Assembly: GCF_900143545.1 (NCBI RefSeq)
Contig: NZ_FREV01000005.1
Coordinates: 295,463 to 359,462, forward strand
Length of the DNA: 64,000 nt
From: Loktanella sp. Alg231-35
Lineage (GTDB): Bacteria > Pseudomonadota > Alphaproteobacteria > Rhodobacterales > Rhodobacteraceae
Direction of reading: 5' to 3'
Shown here: positions 47,363 through 55,481 of the stretch, piece after piece
How positions within the stretch are numbered: position 1 is the first letter of the stretch
Layout of the letters: every line of letters starts with the position of its first letter
Notes under the pieces: model-generated
Seen by the model: only the letters and a program-made list of their open reading frames with translations
What the model was told of the DNA's origin: nothing
The model's database searches: none
Made by a program: the position numbers and the translations under genes

Positions 47363-48016
47363 TTAGCGCGTGGTCTCTGTCAGGCGGCGGCGCACGTAGG
47401 TGCGCACAGTGTCAATCATCGGGTCCATATGCGGATCTTCAAAGAAGTGACCGGCACCTTCCATCTCATCATGCGTAATGGTGATGCCCTTCTGCTCGTG
47501 CAGCTTGTTCACAAGGTTCACGGTGTCCGCAGGGGGTGCCACACGGTCGTTTGAACCATTGATGATCAAACCCGAAGACGGGCAGGGGGCGAGGAAACTG
47601 AAGTCGTACATATTGGCTGGAGGCGACACCGAGATAAAGCCGGTGATCTCGGGGCGGCGCATCAAAAGCTGCATGCCGATCCAAGCACCAAAAGAGAAAC
47701 CAGCAACCCAGCAATGTTTGGCGTTATTGTTCATCGATTGCAGGTAATCAAGGGCCGAGGCCGCATCAGACAATTCACCCACGCCCTGATCATATTCACC
47801 TTGCGATCGGCCAACACCACGGAAGTTAAACCGAAGCACGGTGAACCCCATGTTGTAGAAGGCATAGTGCAGGTTGTAGACAACACGGTTGTTCATCGTT
47901 CCGCCAAATTGCGGATGCGGATGCAGCACGATGGCAATCGGTGCGTCGCGGTCTTTTTGAGGGTGATAGCGCCCTTCAAGGCGTCCTTCTGGGCCGGGGA
48001 AGATGACTTCGGGCAT
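47363..48016 (-). CDS. Alpha/beta hydrolase, serine aminopeptidase-like
   Basis: A 217-residue hydrolase. HPHPQFGGTMNN near residue 32 marks the oxyanion region, and the nucleophile is in GFSFGA. The Asp is in NGSNDRVAPP and the His in GAGHFFEDP, so a complete catalytic triad is present. The family includes dienelactone-hydrolase-like and YqiA-type proteins; the substrate is unknown. It is divergent from iscR and its gene start lies 59 bases from an Irr-like palindrome. Confidence 0.85.
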   Translation of the reverse strand: MPEVIFPGPEGRLEGRYHPQKDRDAPIAIVLHPHPQFGGTMNNRVVYNLHYAFYNMGFTVLRFNFRGVGRSQGEYDQGVGELSDAASALDYLQSMNNNAKHCWVAGFSFGAWIGMQLLMRRPEITGFISVSPPANMYDFSFLAPCPSSGLIINGSNDRVAPPADTVNLVNKLHEQKGITITHDEMEGAGHFFEDPHMDPMIDTVRTYVRRRLTETTR

Positions 48017-48074
48017 ACTTGGTCCGTCGCTCCTTTGCGTGTCCGGGACATTCTTGACGAAAATGCTCGGACAC

Positions 48075-48091
48075 TTTAGAAAGATTCTAAA
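48075..48091. promoter_or_regulatory. Irr-type ICE box candidate upstream of iscR-suf
   Basis: A perfect palindrome, TTTAGAA-AGA-TTCTAAA, lies in the 191-base gap between the hydrolase and iscR, about 117 bases before the iscR ATG. It matches the iron-control element pattern TTTAGAAnnnTTCTAAA bound by the heme-responsive regulator Irr in alphaproteobacteria. This is expected for an iron-regulated Fe-S operon. No experiment supports the site here. Confidence 0.6.
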
Positions 48092-48207
48092 TTGGGCCGC
48101 GCGCGATCTGGCGTGGTCACGGTGAAGTAATGACGCAAGGCTGCGCCGTCAATGAAATTGCGCCAGTGGGGCGCGGGGAAATTTCGCCTGCTGTCGGGAG
48201 ATGATGC

Positions 48208-48669
48208 ATGAAATTAAGCACAAAGGGCCGCTACGCGATGGTCGCCTTGGCTGATCTTGCGTTGCAGGAAGACGACGCGCTGGTCAATCTGACCGAAATC
48301 TCCAAGCGGCAGGACATCTCATTGGCCTACCTGGAGCAGTTGTTCGTCAAGCTGCGCCGCGCAGGGTTGGTGGATTCGGTGCGTGGACCGGGTGGCGGCT
48401 ATCGTCTGGCACGCCCATCGGTAGACATTCGCGTGGCAGAGATTTTGGGTGCAGTGGATGAAACCGTGTCGGCCATGCACAAAGGGGCAGGGGCATCGGG
48501 TGCAGCGTCGGGTTCGCGTGCGCAATCGATGACGAACCGCCTGTGGGAGGGCCTGAGCGCCCATGTCTATGTGTTTTTGCATCAGGCGCGATTGTCGGAT
48601 GTCGTGAGCAATGAATTGGCACCTTGTCCAGCCGTGCCTGCGCTGTTCGAAGTGGTGGATGACGCGTGA
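48208..48669 (+). CDS. iscR: Rrf2-family Fe-S/iron regulator, IscR-type
   Basis: A 153-residue Rrf2 winged-helix protein. KLSTKGRYAMVALADLA opens it, and LEQLFVKLRRAGLVDSVRGPGGGYRL is the wHTH wing. Unlike E. coli IscR, which ligates a [2Fe-2S] cluster with three cysteines, only one Cys (C140) is present here. In Rhodobacter, IscR is reported with similarly unusual ligation. It is the first gene of the suf operon and probably represses it. Confidence 0.92.
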   Translation: MKLSTKGRYAMVALADLALQEDDALVNLTEISKRQDISLAYLEQLFVKLRRAGLVDSVRGPGGGYRLARPSVDIRVAEILGAVDETVSAMHKGAGASGAASGSRAQSMTNRLWEGLSAHVYVFLHQARLSDVVSNELAPCPAVPALFEVVDDA

Positions 48670-48700
48670 GCCGCTTTTCGCAGTCTTTCTTGCCAATGCC

Positions 48701-48750
48701 GGACCGGGGCCAGCCCCGGACCCCGAGATACTTTTGAACAAAAGAAGATG
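48701..48750 (+). repeat. Intercistronic hairpin plus A-rich leader motif (copy a)
   Basis: A CCGGGG-CCAG-CCCCGG hairpin (48,704-48,719) is followed by CCCCGAGATACTTTT and GAACAAAAGAAGATG, whose ATG is the start codon of the desulfurase at 48,748. The last 15 bases are identical to copy (b) before the SDR gene. It appears to be a shared leader with an A-rich ribosome-binding region. Confidence 0.6.
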
Positions 48751-49779
48751 CGGGTTTACTTGGATCATAACGCAACGACACCGCTGAGGGCCGAGGCCCG
48801 CGCTGCAATGCTGGCGGCCATGGATGTCGTGGGCAATCCCTCCTCTGTGCATGCAGAGGGTCGCGCGGCCAAGGGTATCGTTGAAACCGCGCGCGCGCGG
48901 GTGGCCGAGGCGGTTGGTGCTTCTAACGCGGATGTTGTGTTTACCTCTGGGGCGACTGAGGCCGCGGCGCTGGCTTTGGCCGGGCGCGGGTTGCATGCTG
49001 CACCTATTGAACATGATGCGGTGCATGCCTGGGTTGATGCGGATTTGCCAGTTGTTGATGGCTTGGTACAGGTCGCTGATCCGGGCGCATCAACGGTGCA
49101 ACTGGCCAATTCCGAAACGGGGATCGTCCAGGACTTGCCGCAAGGTCTGGCGGTCAGCGACATTACCCAAGGGTTTGGCAAATTGCCCTTTGCGTTTTCT
49201 TGGTCCGGTGTTGGCATGGTATTCCTGTCAGCCCATAAGTTTGGTGGGCCCAAAGGCGTTGGCGCGCTGATCTTTCCGCAAGGCACTGATATCGCCGCGC
49301 AAATCAAAGGCGGCGGGCAAGAGATGGGCCGCCGGTCCGGTACGGAAAACGTGATTGCCATTGCCGGAATGGGGGCCGCTGCGACTGCCGCACAAAAAGA
49401 TTTAGTGGATGGCAAATGGGATCGGGTTGCCAAACTTAGAAATATTCTAGAAAACGCCATTGAGGCCGCCGAAAAAGATACTATTTTTGTCGGGAAAGGG
49501 TTTCAACGCCTGCCAAACACCAGTTGCTTCGCCTCACCGGGGTGGAAAGGTGAGACGCAGGTGATGGCGATGGATCTGGCAGGGTTTGCGATTTCGGCAG
49601 GCTCGGCCTGTTCCAGTGGCAAGGTCAAAACCAGCCGGGTTTTGAAGGCGCTGGGGCTGGATGATGAAACCGCCGCAAGTGCGATCCGCGTGTCGCTGGG
49701 CGTTGAGACAACTGAAGACGAGGTCATGCGCTTTGCGCAGGCCTGGAGCGAAAAACGGGCGCGGCGCAAGGCCGCTTGA
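48748..49779 (+). CDS. Cysteine desulfurase (IscS/NifS-type)
   Basis: A 343-residue PLP-dependent enzyme that takes sulfur from cysteine for Fe-S assembly. The N-terminal HNATTPLR motif, the PLP lysine in SAHKFGGPKG, and the active Cys in AGSACSSGK (near residue 286) are present. It is shorter than E. coli IscS (404 aa), and conserved ETGIVQDL and HxxQ-like positions are varied (VSDITQ). It lies between iscR and sufB; a second desulfurase, SufS, ends the operon. Confidence 0.92.
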   Translation: MRVYLDHNATTPLRAEARAAMLAAMDVVGNPSSVHAEGRAAKGIVETARARVAEAVGASNADVVFTSGATEAAALALAGRGLHAAPIEHDAVHAWVDADLPVVDGLVQVADPGASTVQLANSETGIVQDLPQGLAVSDITQGFGKLPFAFSWSGVGMVFLSAHKFGGPKGVGALIFPQGTDIAAQIKGGGQEMGRRSGTENVIAIAGMGAAATAAQKDLVDGKWDRVAKLRNILENAIEAAEKDTIFVGKGFQRLPNTSCFASPGWKGETQVMAMDLAGFAISAGSACSSGKVKTSRVLKALGLDDETAASAIRVSLGVETTEDEVMRFAQAWSEKRARRKAA

Positions 49780-49791
49780 GAGGACCAAGAG

Positions 49792-51315
49792 ATGACAGCT
49801 TTGGATGATGTCGCCGTCAAGGATGGCGTTGATCAGGATACCGTGGATGCGGTCAAGGAACTCTCGGGCGCCTATAAATACGGCTGGGAAACTGAAATCG
49901 AGATGGAGTATGCGCCCAAAGGCGTGAACACCGGTATCGTGAAGCTGATTTCGTCCAAGAACAAAGAACCGCAGTGGATGACGGATTGGCGTTTGTCTGC
50001 GTTTGAGCGCTGGGAAAAGATCGAAGAACCCACATGGGCGATGGTCGATTATCCTGACATCGATTTTCAGGACATCTATTATTATGCCCGCCCCAAGAGC
50101 ATGGAAGAAAAGCCCAAATCGCTGGATGAGGTCGACCCTAAGCTCTTGGCGACATACGAAAAACTGGGCATTCCGCTGAAAGAGCAGATGATCCTTGCAG
50201 GTGTCGAAGGGGCAGAGGATGCCCCCGCAGAAGGCCGCAAGGTGGCCGTGGATGCCGTGTTTGACAGCGTGTCCGTTGGCACGACCTTCCAGAAAGAGCT
50301 GGAAAAGGCCGGTGTCATTTTCTGTTCAATCTCCGAGGCGATTGAGAAGCACCCGGAATTGGTCAAGAAATACCTTGGTACAGTTGTTCCACCGTCTGAC
50401 AATTTCTATGCCACGCTGAACTCTGCTGTCTTTTCGGATGGATCGTTTGTCTACATTCCGCCCGGTGTGCGCTGCCCGATGGAGCTGTCCACCTATTTCC
50501 GCATCAACGCCGAGAATACGGGTCAGTTTGAACGCACGCTGATCATTGCCGACAAAGGCTCTTACGTGTCCTATCTTGAAGGCTGCACCGCCCCCAAGCG
50601 TGATACGGCACAGCTGCACGCGGCCGTGGTTGAGATCATCATCGAGGAAGACGCAGAGGTGAAATATTCCACCGTGCAAAACTGGTATCCCGGTGATGAA
50701 AACGGCAATGGCGGCATCTACAATTTTGTGACCAAACGCGCCGATTGCCGGGGTGATCGGTCCAAGGTGATGTGGACACAAGTGGAAACGGGTTCGGCTG
50801 TGACTTGGAAATATCCAAGCTGCATCCTGCGCGGTGACGACAGCCAGGGCGAATTTTATTCCATCGCCATCGCCAACAACATGCAGCAGGCTGATACTGG
50901 CACAAAGATGGTGCATTTGGGTAAGAACACCAAGTCGCGGATTGTGTCCAAGGGCATCAGCGCGGGCAAGGCGCAGAACACCTATCGGGGGCTGGTGTCG
51001 ATGCACCCCAAGGCGAAATCTTCGCGCAACTATACCCAGTGTGACAGCTTGCTGATTGGCGACAAATGCGGGGCACACACGGTGCCTTACATCGAGGTCA
51101 AGAATAACAGCAGCCGGGTCGAGCATGAGGCGACGACATCCAAGGTGGACGATGATCAGCTGTTCTATTGCCGCAGCCGCGGTATGGACGAAGAAGAGGC
51201 CGTGGCCTTGGTCGTCAACGGGTTCTGCAAGGACGTGCTGCAAGCACTGCCGATGGAGTTCGCGATGGAAGCGCAGGCGCTGGTTGCGATCTCATTGGAA
51301 GGGTCTGTGGGGTAG
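49792..51315 (+). CDS. sufB: Fe-S cluster assembly scaffold subunit SufB
   Basis: A 507-residue SufB, part of the SufBC2D scaffold on which new Fe-S clusters are built. The segments [20 protein letters not shown] and [20 protein letters not shown] are diagnostic of the SufB/SufD core. Starts 12 bases after the desulfurase. Of normal length. The small membrane protein gene begins 2 bases after its stop. Confidence 0.97.
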   Translation: MTALDDVAVKDGVDQDTVDAVKELSGAYKYGWETEIEMEYAPKGVNTGIVKLISSKNKEPQWMTDWRLSAFERWEKIEEPTWAMVDYPDIDFQDIYYYARPKSMEEKPKSLDEVDPKLLATYEKLGIPLKEQMILAGVEGAEDAPAEGRKVAVDAVFDSVSVGTTFQKELEKAGVIFCSISEAIEKHPELVKKYLGTVVPPSDNFYATLNSAVFSDGSFVYIPPGVRCPMELSTYFRINAENTGQFERTLIIADKGSYVSYLEGCTAPKRDTAQLHAAVVEIIIEEDAEVKYSTVQNWYPGDENGNGGIYNFVTKRADCRGDRSKVMWTQVETGSAVTWKYPSCILRGDDSQGEFYSIAIANNMQQADTGTKMVHLGKNTKSRIVSKGISAGKAQNTYRGLVSMHPKAKSSRNYTQCDSLLIGDKCGAHTVPYIEVKNNSSRVEHEATTSKVDDDQLFYCRSRGMDEEEAVALVVNGFCKDVLQALPMEFAMEAQALVAISLEGSVG

Positions 51316-51317
51316 GG

Positions 51318-51617
51318 ATGTCGTTGGCATTTGGATTTATTTGGGGGCTTGTCGTCGCAAGCGCGGTGATTGTCGCCAACCAGAACTACGAGGCGATCAA
51401 GTTGCTCGCCGAAGATCAGCAAAACCTGCTGATTGTCCTTGGCGTGGCGGGATTTGTTGCGCTTTCGCTATTGATCCTGGTCGTGATGGTGTTTTCCGGC
51501 ATCCTGCAAGCCCTTGGTGGGCGGCGCATGCCGCAGCGTTGGATGGCAATCTTTGCCTTTTTTGTTGGGGCCGCTTGCGCATCCTTTACGCTTTCACAAA
51601 TGCCGGTCGTGCTGTGA
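51318..51617 (+). CDS. Small membrane protein in suf operon (99 aa)
   Basis: A 99-residue protein with three hydrophobic segments (about 5-22, 35-60 and 74-92) and no recognised domain. The ATG at 51,318 is 2 bases after the sufB stop, so it is probably cotranscribed. It has no sequence relation to sufA/sufE. The function is unknown; its fixed place between sufB and the next membrane protein suggests a link to Fe-S assembly or simply to operon transcription. Confidence 0.7.
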   Translation: MSLAFGFIWGLVVASAVIVANQNYEAIKLLAEDQQNLLIVLGVAGFVALSLLILVVMVFSGILQALGGRRMPQRWMAIFAFFVGAACASFTLSQMPVVL

Positions 51618-51713
51618 TGTCGTTGACGTTGTTATTTAATTGTCACGCGGACGTCGCGGGGCGGCCCATTTGTTGCCCCAGTTCGCTGCGATCACCTGAC
51701 GCAACGATAGGCG

Positions 51714-52256
51714 ATGGGATTGCGGCCAATGGGCGTGGCGAAACAGGACATCAACGACTTCAATGCGCGGGTGAAGCGAATCAACAATCCGCGCAACAAA
51801 TCCTATTACGATCCCGATCTGGGCATGCATGTGCCCAAGCGCGTGACCCGCGACAAGATCAAGAAACAAAACGAAGAACCGTCCTTGTTGGGCAAAATCA
51901 TCGTGTCGATGATCATCGGCGCACTGGGTCTGATGGCCGCGCAAATCCTGCGTATCCGCTACTTCGACGTCGCAGCATCCGACAGCATCGTTTTCTATCT
52001 GGAACTTATCGTTGGCGCATGGGCCGTCATAACCCTGTCTGCTTTGATGAATCGACGCACGGTTGGCGCGCGTCTGGCGCAAGTGGCCGGTCTGGTGATC
52101 ATGATCACAGCGGGGCACAACATCATCTGGCGCTGGCCCGATCAGATGGCCGTGATCTATACCCAAGCCTATGTGGACGAGGTGCTGGAAACGACCTCGC
52201 AACATTCCGTGGTGTATCGCGGGCAGGTTTACGGGCTTCCGTCACCACAGTCATAA
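51714..52256 (+). CDS. Hypothetical membrane protein in suf operon (180 aa)
   Basis: A protein of up to 180 residues with a basic N-terminus (VKRINNPRNKSYYDPDLGMH) and three hydrophobic segments (about residues 60-80, 92-112 and 120-140). I do not recognise it. The start could be ATG 51,714 or ATG 51,729 (MGVAKQDIND). It lies between sufB and sufC, with an 87-base gap to sufC. Probably inner membrane; its role is unknown. Confidence 0.72.
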   Translation: MGLRPMGVAKQDINDFNARVKRINNPRNKSYYDPDLGMHVPKRVTRDKIKKQNEEPSLLGKIIVSMIIGALGLMAAQILRIRYFDVAASDSIVFYLELIVGAWAVITLSALMNRRTVGARLAQVAGLVIMITAGHNIIWRWPDQMAVIYTQAYVDEVLETTSQHSVVYRGQVYGLPSPQS

Positions 52257-52343
52257 CCACATATTTTCGCAATGCAGCCCTGCCGGACGTCTCCGATCGG
52301 GGATGTTTCGTTGCGCACAACATAGAATTCTGAGGAGCAAAAG

Positions 52344-53099
52344 ATGCTGGAAATCAAAGGCCTAGAGGTCAAACTGGAAGAAGAAGACAAGCAAATCCTC
52401 AAGGGTGTTGATCTGTCGATAGAACCGGGCATGGTGCATGCAATCATGGGGCCGAATGGTTCGGGTAAATCGACGCTGTCTTACGTGCTGTCTGGCCGTG
52501 ACGGATACGAGGTCACGGGTGGTTCCGCCACGCTAGAGGGCCAAGACCTGCTGGATATGGAACCCGAAGAGCGTGCGGCTCTGGGCCTGTTCCTTGCGTT
52601 CCAGTATCCGGTCGAAATTCCCGGCGTTGGCAACATGACCTTTCTGCGCACCGCCGTGAACGCACAACGCAAAGCACGCGGCGAAGAAGAACTCAGCGCC
52701 GCTGATTTCCTCAAAGAGGTGCGTGCCAAGGCAAAGAGCCTTAAAATTGATGCCGATATGCTGAAGCGCCCGGTCAATGTGGGCTTCTCTGGTGGTGAGA
52801 AAAAGCGCAATGAAATCCTGCAGATGGCGATGCTGGAACCCAAGATGTGCATTCTGGATGAAACCGATTCCGGTCTTGACGTGGATGCGATGAAATTGGT
52901 GTCCGAGGGCGTGAACGCGCTTCGGTCCGAAGGCCGTTCGTTCCTTGTGATCACCCATTATCAGCGTCTGCTGGACCACATCAAACCCGATATCGTTCAT
53001 ATCATGGCTGATGGACGCATCGTCAAATCCGGCGGGCCAGAGCTGGCGCTTGAGGTTGAAAACAACGGATATGCCGACATTCTGGCAGAGGTGGCCTGA
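52344..53099 (+). CDS. sufC: Fe-S cluster assembly ATPase SufC
   Basis: A 251-residue ABC ATPase. Walker A is GPNGSGKST, the signature is FSGGEKKRNEIL, and Walker B LDETDSGLDVD. It drives conformational change in SufBCD. The TGATG junction gives a 1-base overlap with sufD. Complete and standard length. Confidence 0.97.
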   Translation: MLEIKGLEVKLEEEDKQILKGVDLSIEPGMVHAIMGPNGSGKSTLSYVLSGRDGYEVTGGSATLEGQDLLDMEPEERAALGLFLAFQYPVEIPGVGNMTFLRTAVNAQRKARGEEELSAADFLKEVRAKAKSLKIDADMLKRPVNVGFSGGEKKRNEILQMAMLEPKMCILDETDSGLDVDAMKLVSEGVNALRSEGRSFLVITHYQRLLDHIKPDIVHIMADGRIVKSGGPELALEVENNGYADILAEVA

Positions 53100-54385
53100 T
53101 GGCATTGGCAAAGCTGAAATCTGATACAACAGAGGCGCGTTTGGCCTGGGTGACCCTGCCAACGGGTGCTGCATGGGCGAATGCGGCACGTGCTGATGCG
53201 ATGGCGCGGGTCCGCGAGATGGGCCTGCCGACAAAGCGTGATGAGTATTGGAAATACACCGATCCAACGTCGTTGACGGATGCGGGGGCAGGCAAGGCGG
53301 CCCTGTTTCACAGCGACGAAGCCGCACTTTTTGATGCGGTTGACCGTGTGCGCGTTGTCTTTGTGGACGGTGTATTTGATGCAGAGGCATCAGATGATCT
53401 GACCGCAGAAGGGCTAGAGATCGAGCGTCTGGCCGATGCGATGGCCGCTGACATTCACTGGGCCAAGGACGTTTATGGCGTGCTTGAGGCACGCGGACAG
53501 AAACCTGTTGAGCGCACATTGGCCGCTCTCAACACGGCGATGGCGACAGATGGCGTTGTGATCCGTGCAACGGCAAAAGCCGTCAAGCCGGTCAACCTGA
53601 TCTATCTGCACCGTGATGAAACGTCGGACGCAGTGCTGCACAACCTGATCAAGGTTGAGGCAGGGGCAGAGGTGACCTTGCTTGAAACCGGCCCAGCTGC
53701 GGCACGGTTTTCCAAACAGCTAGAGGTCGATGTGGCCGAGGGTGGCACGTTCCATCATGTCCGCGCGCAGGGTCGTGACCATGAACGTCGCGCTGTAACA
53801 CATTGTTTTGCAAGGATTGCGGCGGAATCGACGTTCAAGTCGTTCACCCTGACCTTTAACGGTGTGCTGACCCGCAACGAATGCGTGCTTGAGATTGTCG
53901 GCGATGATGCCACCGCCCATGTGGCCGGCGTCTGTGTGGGGGATGGCAAGGATTTCCATCATGATGACACGGTTTTTGTCACCCACGACGCGGTGAATTG
54001 CGAAAGCCGTCAGGTTTTCAAAAAGGTGCTGCGCAACGGGGCAACGGGTGTGTTTCAGGGCAAGATCCTTGTGAAGGAAGGCGCGCAAAAGACAGATGGC
54101 TATCAGATCAGCCAGTCGCTTTTGTTGGATGACGACAGCCAATTTCTGGCCAAGCCGGAACTGGAAATCTACGCCGATGATGTGGCCTGTTCGCACGGGT
54201 CTACGTCGGGTGCGATTGATGAAACAGCGCTGTTCTATCTGCGGTCGCGCGGGGTGTCGCATGATGATGCGCGCAATTTGCTGACGCTGTCATTCCTTGC
54301 CGAAGCCTTGGAAGAGATCGCGGATGAAAGCCTCGCAGAGGAACTGCGGGACCGGCTGGAAGGCTGGTTGGCCCGTCACCGCTAA
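53099..54385 (+). CDS. sufD: Fe-S cluster assembly subunit SufD
   Basis: A 428-residue SufD, partner of SufB in the SufBC2D scaffold. The beta-helix core is seen in DDVACSHGSTSGAIDETALF and FYLRSRGVSHDDARNLLTL, the family's C-terminal motif. The start overlaps sufC by one base. Two YIP1-like membrane genes follow without a gap. Confidence 0.95.
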   Translation: MALAKLKSDTTEARLAWVTLPTGAAWANAARADAMARVREMGLPTKRDEYWKYTDPTSLTDAGAGKAALFHSDEAALFDAVDRVRVVFVDGVFDAEASDDLTAEGLEIERLADAMAADIHWAKDVYGVLEARGQKPVERTLAALNTAMATDGVVIRATAKAVKPVNLIYLHRDETSDAVLHNLIKVEAGAEVTLLETGPAAARFSKQLEVDVAEGGTFHHVRAQGRDHERRAVTHCFARIAAESTFKSFTLTFNGVLTRNECVLEIVGDDATAHVAGVCVGDGKDFHHDDTVFVTHDAVNCESRQVFKKVLRNGATGVFQGKILVKEGAQKTDGYQISQSLLLDDDSQFLAKPELEIYADDVACSHGSTSGAIDETALFYLRSRGVSHDDARNLLTLSFLAEALEEIADESLAEELRDRLEGWLARHR

Positions 54386-54888
54386 TGCCTGTCACCCAAG
54401 ATATCGTGCGCACCTGGCGCGGGCCGCGTCGGGTGATGCGTGATCTGCTGGGGCAGGGCAAGCGCGAGGACCGGGCGATTGTCTATCTGATGGTCAGCTG
54501 CTTTTTGATCTTTGTCGCGCAATGGCCGCGGTTGCGGCGTGTGGCGGACGGGTACGAACCCTCGCCATGGCCTGCGGATATGAATTTCGAAGGGATGATG
54601 ACCTATACGTTCTTTTCGGCCGTGATCGTCCTGCCGCTGTTTATGTATGGTATCGCCGCCCTGTCGCATCAGATCGCCAAGGTGATCGGCGGAAAAGGGA
54701 CGTGGTACGGGGCACGGCTTGCCTTGTTCTGGACGCTGCTGGCTATGTCGCCGATGATCCTGTTTTACGGCCTCGTGCGTGGCCTGATTGGCCCCGGCAC
54801 GCAGGCCGCTCTGGTGGGTGGGATCGGGGCTGCGGCCTTTGTGATCATCTGGGTGCAATCCCTGCGCGAGGTGGAAAGCGGATCATGA
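54385..54888 (+). CDS. YIP1-family membrane protein (1)
   Basis: A 167-residue protein with about four hydrophobic segments and a Yip1-domain look (ALSHQIAKVIGGKGTWYGARLALFWTLL split over two helices). The start overlaps the sufD stop by one base, and the next gene overlaps it by 4 bases. The function of bacterial Yip1 domain proteins is unclear. Its fixed place between sufD and sufS suggests co-regulation. Confidence 0.82.
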   Translation: MPVTQDIVRTWRGPRRVMRDLLGQGKREDRAIVYLMVSCFLIFVAQWPRLRRVADGYEPSPWPADMNFEGMMTYTFFSAVIVLPLFMYGIAALSHQIAKVIGGKGTWYGARLALFWTLLAMSPMILFYGLVRGLIGPGTQAALVGGIGAAAFVIIWVQSLREVESGS

Positions 54889-55481
54889 ATGTGACGTTCC
54901 AAAGCTGGATGCAGGCGGTCTGGACCACAATAATGGAGCCATCGGCGACCGCAGAACAGGCGCTGACCTTTCAGGTGCCACGCAATGCACTCTGGAGCGC
55001 CTTGGCACTGACGGCGGTGTTGAACGTGCTTTTTGTGGTCACGTTGCAGTATATCTCGTCCACGCCGATTGCGATGCAGGATCAGATTCTGCCCGCGACC
55101 CCTTTTGGCTATCTGGCCATGGTCGGCATCTTTCTGGTGACCTTTGTCTTTGCACTGTCGCATCTTGGCCGCATGCTGGGCGGTGGCGGCACATTGGATG
55201 GCACCCTGACGATCATGGTCTGGTTTCAGGCCGTCAGCCTGACACTGGAAGCCGTGCAGATGGTTCTGGTGCTGATTAGCCCGGCCATCGCGGCACTTTT
55301 CGGCATGCTGGCACTTGGGGCGCTGATCTGGTGTTTCATCAACTTCATCAAGGTCTTGCACGGCTTTGACAATCTGATCAAAACAGCCGTGGTGGTTGCC
55401 ATGGCGCTGATCGCCACCGCCTTGCTATCCAGCATTTTCCTGACCGTATTTGGCATCACAAATGCCGGAGGCACGATATGA
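54885..55481 (+). CDS. YIP1-family membrane protein (2)
   Basis: A 198-residue membrane protein with about five helices. The Yip1 pattern is seen in ALSHLGRMLGGGGTLDGTLT, followed by a helix rich in Leu/Val. The ATG at 54,885 overlaps the previous Yip1 gene by 4 bases (ATGA), and sufS starts 4 bases before its stop. The frame is open upstream but that part lies within the previous gene. The pair may form a heteromeric membrane unit; this is inference. Confidence 0.82.
   Translation: MNVTFQSWMQAVWTTIMEPSATAEQALTFQVPRNALWSALALTAVLNVLFVVTLQYISSTPIAMQDQILPATPFGYLAMVGIFLVTFVFALSHLGRMLGGGGTLDGTLTIMVWFQAVSLTLEAVQMVLVLISPAIAALFGMLALGALIWCFINFIKVLHGFDNLIKTAVVVAMALIATALLSSIFLTVFGITNAGGTI

Noticed and set aside
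50326..51243. 305-codon minus-strand open frame
   Set aside because: Antisense to sufB; no domain, no ribosome-binding site.
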